Shown piece by piece: positions 58,915 to 64,000 of a stretch of 64,000 nucleotides of DNA; position 1 is the stretch's first letter; every line of letters begins with the position of its first letter. This stretch comes from an uncultured bacterium (GTDB lineage Bacteria; Sysuimicrobiota; Sysuimicrobiia; Sysuimicrobiales; Sysuimicrobiaceae). The notes beneath the pieces are model-generated. The model had not been told where the DNA came from, did no database searches, and saw only the letters and a list, made by a program, of their open reading frames with translations. The stretch spans positions 124,001 through 188,000 of the forward strand of contig CALIMJ010000008.1 in NCBI GenBank assembly GCA_938028835.1, in the 5' to 3' direction. The translations under genes were made by a program, and so were the position numbers.

Positions 58915-58929
58915 AGATCTCCTCTATGG
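58911..58929. promoter_or_regulatory. LysR-type operator overlapping the lysR start
   Basis: CCATAGA-TCTCC-TCTATGG, a perfect 7-bp inverted repeat with a T-N11-A core. It covers both the GAGGAG site and the ATG of lysR, and lies about 50 nt before the divergent gene. Confidence 0.7.
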
Positions 58930-58979
58930 CAGGCCTCCGGCTTCCGGCCCGCCGGGCCGGGCAGTAGCATAGGGGCGAG

Positions 58980-59879
58980 ATGGGGGCTTTCGAGGAGCTG
59001 CGGGCGTACTTCTCCCGGACCCGCGAGGTGTGCGCGGTGTACCTGTACGGCCGGTACCCTCCGGGCGCCACCTACCCCGACACGGACATCGAGCTGGGCC
59101 TCGTGTTCCCCCCGGAGACGCCGGAGGAGGAAGTGGGTGCGTTCCTGGAGCGGCTCGGGGAGGACAACCCCCTGGGACCTGCCCAGGGAGTCTTGCTGCC
59201 CTCCGTGCTGAACCAGCACGTGTTGCCCGTGGTGTACGAGATGCTGGGGTGGGGACAGCTCCTGGTGGAGAACGACCGCGACGCGCACGCCCGTTTCCTG
59301 CGCGAGAGCCAGGCCAGGATCGAGGCCGCGCGGGACAAGCTACTGGAGGAGGCCCGGGAGGTTCTGCAGCAGGCACGACGGCTGGGGGAGGGGATCCCGG
59401 AGTTCCGCCCGCGGCCGGGCCAGCCCCTGCGGATGCTCGACCCCCTGCGGGTGGGCTGGCGGCTCGGACGGCTGCTGGCCTCGGTGGCGGTGATCGAGGT
59501 GGCCACGCGGGAGGTGGAGGAGACCGCCAAGGACCCGGAGCGCGTGAACCAGGTGGTGGGGTGGTTCAGCAACGGGGCCGGCGCCGCCACAGGGATCGCC
59601 AAGGCGATGCTCACCACGTACGAGCTGGAGCGCCCCGCGCGGCGGTGGCAGGTGTTCCTCCCCCTCGCGGACCTGGGTCTGGTCACCACGGAACACGCCC
59701 TGTGGCTGGGTGCGGTGGTGGAGACCCGCTGGAGCCTCATGACCGCGGAGTCCATCCCCAGCCCCGAGCGTGCGCTGCTGCTCCTGCGAACCTACCTGCA
59801 CGCGCTCCTGCAGTTCGCCCGGGTGGCGAGCTGGGTCACCGAGATGCCCACGGTGGGCGAGGCGGCCCGGCTGCACTGA
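58980..59879 (+). CDS. Nucleotidyltransferase-like protein with helical C-terminal domain
   Basis: A 299-residue protein. The first half resembles MNT nucleotidyltransferases: CAVYLYGRYPPGATYPDTDIELGLVF aligns with the GSRARG-x-SDIDL motif, keeping DTDIE but with GRYPPG replacing GSRARG; LLVENDRDAHARFLRESQARIEAARDKL matches the usual end of that domain. Residues 150-299 are helical and may be HEPN-like, without an evident Rx4-6H motif. A fused, possibly inactive or altered MNT-HEPN protein is my best reading. TAGCAT 9 nt before the ATG and AGGGG may both serve initiation. Confidence 0.6.
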   Translation: MGAFEELRAYFSRTREVCAVYLYGRYPPGATYPDTDIELGLVFPPETPEEEVGAFLERLGEDNPLGPAQGVLLPSVLNQHVLPVVYEMLGWGQLLVENDRDAHARFLRESQARIEAARDKLLEEAREVLQQARRLGEGIPEFRPRPGQPLRMLDPLRVGWRLGRLLASVAVIEVATREVEETAKDPERVNQVVGWFSNGAGAATGIAKAMLTTYELERPARRWQVFLPLADLGLVTTEHALWLGAVVETRWSLMTAESIPSPERALLLLRTYLHALLQFARVASWVTEMPTVGEAARLH

Positions 59880-59928
59880 GCGTACACCTGTTCGCATCCG
59901 GTGTAACCCGTCCCGCCGCGCACAGGAG

Positions 59929-59947
59929 TTCGGCCGCCGCGGCCGAA
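59929..59947. repeat. 8-bp inverted repeat before the NtrC-type gene
   Basis: TTCGGCCG-CCG-CGGCCGAA, followed directly by ATATAAAGC, which holds a plausible -10 (TATAAA at 59949). A candidate operator or a hairpin ending the previous transcript. Confidence 0.5.
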
Positions 59948-59980
59948 ATATAAAGCAGGGCAAATTAAGCTTCCGGGACG

Positions 59981-61357
59981 GTGAGGCCGGTGGCGCGGCA
60001 CAGGGTCCTGGTGGTGGACGACGAGGAGAACATCCGGAACCTCCTCAGCCAGATCCTGCGGCAGGAGGGCTTCGAGGTGGAGGCCGCCGCGGACGGCGCC
60101 ACCGCCCTGCGCCGCGCCAGTTCCGGGGAGTTCGACCTGGTCCTTCTGGACGTCCGGATTCCCGAGAAGGACGGGATGGAGGTCCTGCGGGAGATCCGCC
60201 GGGAGGACCCGGGTGCGGTGGTGATGATCGTCACGGGGTACGCCACCCTGGAGATGGCGGTGGAGGCCATGCGCCAGGGGGCGTTCGACTACATCTCCAA
60301 GCCCTTTAAGAAGGACGAGCTCCTGTTGAAGGTCCGCCGGGCCCTGGAGCACGAGCAGCTTCGGGAGGAGAACCGGAAGCTGCACGAGGAGCTGCGGGCG
60401 CGCTTCAAGTTCGAGGGCATCGTGGGCAGCTCCCCCAAGATGCAGGAGGTCATGCGGGTGGCGGCCGCGGTGGCACCCACGGACGCCACCGTGCTCATCT
60501 ACGGGGAGACCGGAACGGGCAAGGAGATCCTGGCGCGGTCCATCCACGACCAGAGCCGCCGGGCGGAGGGCCCCTTCGTAGCCATCAACTGCGGGGCCAT
60601 CCCGGAAACCCTCCTGGAGACGGAGCTGTTCGGCCACGAGAAGGGCGCCTTCACCAGCGCGGTGGGAAGCCGCATCGGGAAGTTCGAGGCCGCGGACGGT
60701 GGCACCATCTTCCTCGACGAGGTGGGCGACATGAGCCCCGCCATGCAGGTCAAACTCCTGCGGGTCCTCCAGGAGCGGACCTTCGAGCGGGTGGGGAGCA
60801 ACAAGCCCGTCCGCGTGGACGTGCGGGTCATCGCGGCCACCAACAAGGATCTGCGCCAGATGGTCCGGGACGGGCGGTTCCGGGAGGACCTGTTCTACCG
60901 GCTCAGCGTGGTGCCCATCGAGCTTCCCCCCCTGCGGGAGCGGCAGGAGGACATCCCCCTGCTCGCGCAGCACTTCCTGGAGAAGTACCGGGCCAAGTAC
61001 GGGAAGCCGGTGACGGGGTTCACACCGCAGGCGGTGCGGAAGATGCGACGGTACCCGTGGCCTGGGAACGTGCGGGAGCTGGAGTTCGCGGTGGAGCGCG
61101 CGGTCATCCTGTGCCGGACGCCGGAGATCTGGGCGGAGGATCTCTGGCTGGGCGGGGCGGGGCCCGAGGGGACGGAGGATCGGCTGCCGACCCTGGCGGA
61201 GGTGGAGCGCCAGCATATGGTGCACGTGCTGCAGCGCACGGAGTGGAACCTGGAGGAGGCGGCCCGGATCCTGGGGCTGAGCCTCGCGCAGCTCCGGCGG
61301 CGCCTGGACCAGCACGGGGTGCAGCTGCCCACCGCCGGCCGCTCCGGCGGACGGTGA
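59981..61357 (+). CDS. NtrC-family sigma-54-dependent response regulator
   Basis: A 458-residue activator. Receiver: [17 protein letters not shown], phospho-Asp in LLDVRIP, Lys in [11 protein letters not shown]+: Walker [22 protein letters not shown] (the sigma-54 contact loop is GAFTSA rather than GAFTGA), Walker [12 protein letters not shown], arginine finger region [15 protein letters not shown] Fis-like HTH ends it ([20 protein letters not shown]). It stands immediately upstream of the sigma-54 gene. Its kinase is not adjacent. GTG 59981 or 59990. Confidence 0.93.
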   Translation: MRPVARHRVLVVDDEENIRNLLSQILRQEGFEVEAAADGATALRRASSGEFDLVLLDVRIPEKDGMEVLREIRREDPGAVVMIVTGYATLEMAVEAMRQGAFDYISKPFKKDELLLKVRRALEHEQLREENRKLHEELRARFKFEGIVGSSPKMQEVMRVAAAVAPTDATVLIYGETGTGKEILARSIHDQSRRAEGPFVAINCGAIPETLLETELFGHEKGAFTSAVGSRIGKFEAADGGTIFLDEVGDMSPAMQVKLLRVLQERTFERVGSNKPVRVDVRVIAATNKDLRQMVRDGRFREDLFYRLSVVPIELPPLRERQEDIPLLAQHFLEKYRAKYGKPVTGFTPQAVRKMRRYPWPGNVRELEFAVERAVILCRTPEIWAEDLWLGGAGPEGTEDRLPTLAEVERQHMVHVLQRTEWNLEEAARILGLSLAQLRRRLDQHGVQLPTAGRSGGR

Positions 61358-61362
61358 GGAGC

Positions 61363-62805
61363 GTGGAGGTCCGTCCCGGCCTGGACATCGCCCCGCTGCC
61401 CCAGCAGCGGATGGTGCCGAAGCTCATGGCGGTGAGCGCGGTGCTGGTGCTCCCGCTCCCCCAGCTGGAGGCCCGCATCGAGGAGGAACTCCACAACAAC
61501 CCGGCGCTGGAACGGGAGGAGGTGCTCTGCGCCCGGTGCGGGGCGGAGGTGACGGCAGGCGTCTGCAGCAGCTGCGGCCACGTACCCGGGGAGCCCCTGG
61601 TGGAGGACAGCCTGACCGCCCCTCGGGCGAACCCCGACGAGGACTTTGATCCCTTGAGTCACGTGGGTGCGGAGATTTCGTTGCAGGAGTTCCTGCTGCT
61701 GCAGCTGGCGGCTCAGGACCTGAAGGGTCGGCGTCGCCAGCTGGCGGAATTCCTGGTAGGCTGTGTGGACCACCGTGGGTACCTCACCTGCGACCTTCAG
61801 GAAGCCGCCTCCCGCTTCCGCCTGTCCGTGCGGGTGGCGGAGGAGGTGCTGGCGGTGGTGCAGGCGTTCGAGCCGGTGGGGGTGGCCGCCCGCACCGTGG
61901 AGGAGTGCCTGCTGCTGCAGCTGCGGGCCCTGGAGCCCAGCCCGCACAACCTCCTGGCCCAGCGGCTGATCGCCGAGGGCCTGCTGGGCGGACTGGCCCG
62001 GGGCGAGTACGCCAAGGTCGGGCAACGGCTGGGGACGTCCGCGCAGGAGGTCCGGGAGGTGCACCAGTACATCCGCAGGAACCTGTACCCGTACCCCGCG
62101 GACCGGTACGAAGCGGAGCGCCAGGGTGGCGGCCGGCTGAAACCGCAGGAGGTCCCCCGGCCGGATGCCGTCATCGTGCGCACCCCCCGGGGCTACGCGG
62201 TGGAGGTCATGGGGTCGCCTACCATGGGCCTGCGGGTGAACGAGCTGTACCGGGACCTGTACCTGCGGGCCCGCAAGTTCCCGCAGGAGTTCGCGCCGAA
62301 CGCGGCACAGCACATCCACGACTATGTGACGCGGGCTAAGCTGTTCATCGAGACCGTGAAGCGCCGCAACTGGACCCTGAAGGCGATCCTGGAGGCCATC
62401 GTGGAGGTGCAGCGGGAGTTCCTGGAGTTCGGGCCCAGCCACCTCAAGCCCCTCACCATGGCCACGGTGGCGGCCCGGGTGGGGGTCAGCGAGTCCACCG
62501 TCAGCCGTGCCCTGGACGGGAAGTACGTGCTGCTACCCAACGGCCGGGTGGTGTCCTGCGAGGTGTTCTTCGACGCGTCCCTGCCCGTCAAGGAGAGGAT
62601 CCGGCAGCTGGTGCAGGAGGAGGATCCGGACGCCCCCCTCACGGACCGGGAGATCGCCCAGCGGCTGCGGCGGGAGGGGATGCCCATCGCGCGGCGGACC
62701 GCGGCCAAGTACCGGGAGGAGGTGGGGATCCCGCCTTCCTCCGTCCGGCGCCTGCGCCGCGACCTCGCGGAGGGCGGGCGTGCGGCCCTGCGGGGGCTGG
62801 CCTGA
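61363..62805 (+). CDS. rpoN: RNA polymerase sigma-54 factor with zinc-ribbon-like insertion
   Basis: A 480-residue sigma-54. Region I (QQRMVPKLMAVSAVLVLPLPQLEARIEEELHNNPALE) is followed, where the acidic region II normally is, by CARCGAEVTAGVCSSCGH, a Cys-x2-Cys...Cys-x2-Cys zinc-ribbon pattern. The core-binding domain (SLQEFLLLQLAAQDL...GYLTCDL), the HTH (TMATVAARVGVSESTVSRALDGKYV) and the RpoN box (ARRTAAKYREE) are intact. It recognises -24/-12 promoters and needs an activator such as the adjacent NtrC-type protein. GTG 61363, 5 nt after the activator stop. Confidence 0.93.
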   Translation: MEVRPGLDIAPLPQQRMVPKLMAVSAVLVLPLPQLEARIEEELHNNPALEREEVLCARCGAEVTAGVCSSCGHVPGEPLVEDSLTAPRANPDEDFDPLSHVGAEISLQEFLLLQLAAQDLKGRRRQLAEFLVGCVDHRGYLTCDLQEAASRFRLSVRVAEEVLAVVQAFEPVGVAARTVEECLLLQLRALEPSPHNLLAQRLIAEGLLGGLARGEYAKVGQRLGTSAQEVREVHQYIRRNLYPYPADRYEAERQGGGRLKPQEVPRPDAVIVRTPRGYAVEVMGSPTMGLRVNELYRDLYLRARKFPQEFAPNAAQHIHDYVTRAKLFIETVKRRNWTLKAILEAIVEVQREFLEFGPSHLKPLTMATVAARVGVSESTVSRALDGKYVLLPNGRVVSCEVFFDASLPVKERIRQLVQEEDPDAPLTDREIAQRLRREGMPIARRTAAKYREEVGIPPSSVRRLRRDLAEGGRAALRGLA

Positions 62806-62818
62806 GGGGGAGGGGGCG

Positions 62819-63091
62819 GTGCGGATCGAGGTGCAACCCACCCCCAACGTCCACGCCCTGAAGTTCACCCTGGACCGAAGGGTGACGGAGGGCCGTAGCG
62901 AGACGTATACGTCCCCGGAACAGGCCGCGGGTTCGCCCGTCGCGCAGCGGCTCCTGCGCATCCCCGGGGTCCGCAGGGTGTTCCTGCTGAACGACTTCGT
63001 CACCGTCACCCGGCAGCCCGACGCGCGCTGGGAGGACATCGTGCCCGAGGTGGAGCGGGCCCTCCGGGAGTGCCTGGGGCCGCGGGAGTAG
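62819..63091 (+). CDS. Nfu/NifU N-terminal-domain protein
   Basis: A 90-residue stand-alone Nfu_N domain: TPNVHALKFTLDRRVTEGRSETY, SPVAQRLLRIPGVRRVFLLNDFVTVTRQPDARWEDIVPEV. In Nfu proteins this domain precedes the CxxC Fe-S scaffold domain; here no cysteine is present, so it is an accessory in iron-sulfur maturation or of unknown role. GTG start after a GGGGGAGGGGG stretch. It lies between rpoN and gatC and is probably part of the same operon. Confidence 0.83.
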   Translation: MRIEVQPTPNVHALKFTLDRRVTEGRSETYTSPEQAAGSPVAQRLLRIPGVRRVFLLNDFVTVTRQPDARWEDIVPEVERALRECLGPRE

Positions 63092-63143
63092 TCCCCCGCA
63101 CGGTCGGGCGTGCTACCATACCGGAGGCTTCCGAGGTGGACCC

Positions 63144-63440
63144 ATGCGCATCACGCCCGAGGTGGTCGAACGCGTGGCGCGGCTCAGCCGTCTGGAACTC
63201 ACAGAGGAGGAACGGGCCACCTTCGCCTCCCAGCTCAGCAGCATCCTGGAGTACTTCGCCCGGCTGGATCGGTTGCGCACGGAGGGGGTGGAGCCCACCT
63301 CCCACGCCATCCGGGTGACCAACGTGTTCCGGCCGGACGAAGTCACGCCCTCCCTGCCGGTGGAAGCGGTCGTGGCCATGGCGCCGCAGGCCCACGAGGG
63401 GTTCGTGGTGGTCCCGCGGGTGCTGGAGGCGGAGGAGTGA
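63144..63440 (+). CDS. gatC: Asp-tRNA(Asn)/Glu-tRNA(Gln) amidotransferase subunit C
   Basis: A 98-residue Gat[54 protein letters not shown] is the family sequence almost end to end. It wraps around GatA and holds it to GatB in the enzyme that amidates misacylated Glu-tRNA(Gln) or Asp-tRNA(Asn). ATG with GAGGTGG upstream; TACCAT at 63114 may be a -10. The stop overlaps the gatA start (GTGA). Confidence 0.93.
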   Translation: MRITPEVVERVARLSRLELTEEERATFASQLSSILEYFARLDRLRTEGVEPTSHAIRVTNVFRPDEVTPSLPVEAVVAMAPQAHEGFVVVPRVLEAEE

Positions 63441-64000
63441 GGGAGCTGGTCGGACGTCCCTACCACGAGATCCGGCCGCGACTGGGCAAGGACCTGTCCG
63501 TGCGGGAGCTGGTGGACGCTTACCTGGAGAACATCGCGCGGCTGGACGGTCAGGTCCGAGCCTACCTGACGGTCAGCGCAGACCAGGCCCGCGCTCAGGC
63601 CCGGGAGCTGGACGACCGCCTGGCCAGGGGAGAACCCCTTCCGCCGTTGGCGGGCGTGCCGGTGGCGGTGAAGGACAACCTGTGCACGCGGGGCGTGCGG
63701 ACCACCTGCGGCTCCCGCATCCTGGAGCCGTTCGTCCCTCCCTACGACGCCACCGCGGTGCAGCGCCTGCGGGAGGCGGGGGCGGTGCTGCTGGGCAAGA
63801 CCAACCTGGACGAGTTCGCCATGGGGTCGTCCACGGAGAACTCTGGCTTCTTCGCCACCCGAAACCCGTGGAGGCTGGATCACGTACCCGGTGGCAGCAG
63901 CGGGGGGTCCGCCGCGGCCGTGGCCGCGGGCGAGGCCCTGGCCGCCCTGGGCTCCGACACGGGCGGCTCCATCCGTCAGCCCGCGTCCCTGTGTGGGGTG
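63437..64000 (+). CDS. gatA: Asp-tRNA(Asn)/Glu-tRNA(Gln) amidotransferase subunit A, N-terminal part
   Basis: The first 188 residues of an amidase-signature enzyme, running off the window. [26 protein letters not shown] contains the catalytic Lys, [23 protein letters not shown] is GatA-specific, and [38 protein letters not shown] carries the cis-Ser and nucleophilic Ser of the Ser-cisSer-Lys triad. It frees ammonia from glutamine for GatB. It is not in the supplied ORF track because it has no stop inside the window. Confidence 0.95.
   Translation, partial: MRELVGRPYHEIRPRLGKDLSVRELVDAYLENIARLDGQVRAYLTVSADQARAQARELDDRLARGEPLPPLAGVPVAVKDNLCTRGVRTTCGSRILEPFVPPYDATAVQRLREAGAVLLGKTNLDEFAMGSSTENSGFFATRNPWRLDHVPGGSSGGSAAAVAAGEALAALGSDTGGSIRQPASLCGV

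Overview
The window is very GC-rich (by eye near 70 %), densely coded and bacterial. GTG starts are frequent and many neighbours overlap by ATGA or GTGA. The gene content (type V fructose-bisphosphate aldolase/phosphatase, Ku plus LigD, a CysO/JAMM/phosphoserine-type cysteine cluster, stacked haem-copper oxidase genes, a SigR/RsrA-like pair) fits a deep-branching, aerobic, possibly thermophilic bacterium of the Thermus/Chloroflexota/Armatimonadota/CSP1-3 kind. I cannot place it more precisely. Several genes carry a TANNNT -10 hexamer exactly 6 nt before a GTG start, which suggests leaderless mRNAs are common.

Layout. 0-7 kb: end of lipB; a broken ATPase gene joined to a cupin remnant; a sulfur-carrier cysteine cluster (cysO-like, serine-kinase-like, O-phosphoserine sulfhydrylase-like, JAMM protease, Rrf2 regulator); an ECF sigma/zinc anti-sigma pair; a Ppx/GppA phosphatase. 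7-11.3 kb: MacAB-like exporter, initiator tRNA, receiver-only regulator. 11.3-18.2 kb: one operon of TetR, HpaB-like flavin hydroxylase, SDR, CoA transferase and a three-gene ABC importer. 18-25 kb: degenerate endonuclease V, DUF72, O-methyltransferase, PQQ-type sugar dehydrogenase, Uma2 relic, MFS/ChrB pair, GH1 glycosidase. 24.9-25.5 kb: a self-contained unit with strong promoter, structured leader, small basic protein and terminator. 25.5-34 kb: sigma factor, sugar epimerase, Ku, second DUF72, VOC dioxygenase, histidine kinase with truncated receiver, truncated FBP aldolase/phosphatase, rpe. 34-42.6 kb: LigD, lytic transglycosylase, HEPN toxin with broken nucleotidyltransferase, RlmD-type methyltransferase, an ApbE gene broken and fused to a histidine kinase.

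42.6-51.8 kb is one long leftward respiratory operon: MarR-type regulator with a Cys-rich tail, cupredoxin lipoprotein, CuA subunit II, an unusual haem-copper subunit I in which the helix VI His-x3-Tyr is His-x3-Asn, a CtaA-CtaB fusion, CtaG, then a conventional aa3 oxidase (II, I, III, IV). The variant subunit I is a candidate nitric oxide reductase-like enzyme. 51.9-64 kb: thioredoxin-fold proteins, degenerate Nudix, DinB relic, phosphoesterase, TRAP permease coupled to arginase, LysR with an operator over its own start, nucleotidyltransferase-like protein, an NtrC-type activator next to sigma-54 (which carries a zinc-ribbon-like insertion), Nfu-N protein, gatC and the start of gatA.

The strongest unusual signals are the variant oxidase cluster, the promoter-leader-small-protein unit at 24.9 kb, a CysO with residues beyond its Gly-Gly end beside a JAMM protease, the leaderless promoter pattern, and a recurrent series of deletion junctions that fuse or truncate otherwise recognisable genes. 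Those junctions are either real deletions or assembly collapses.
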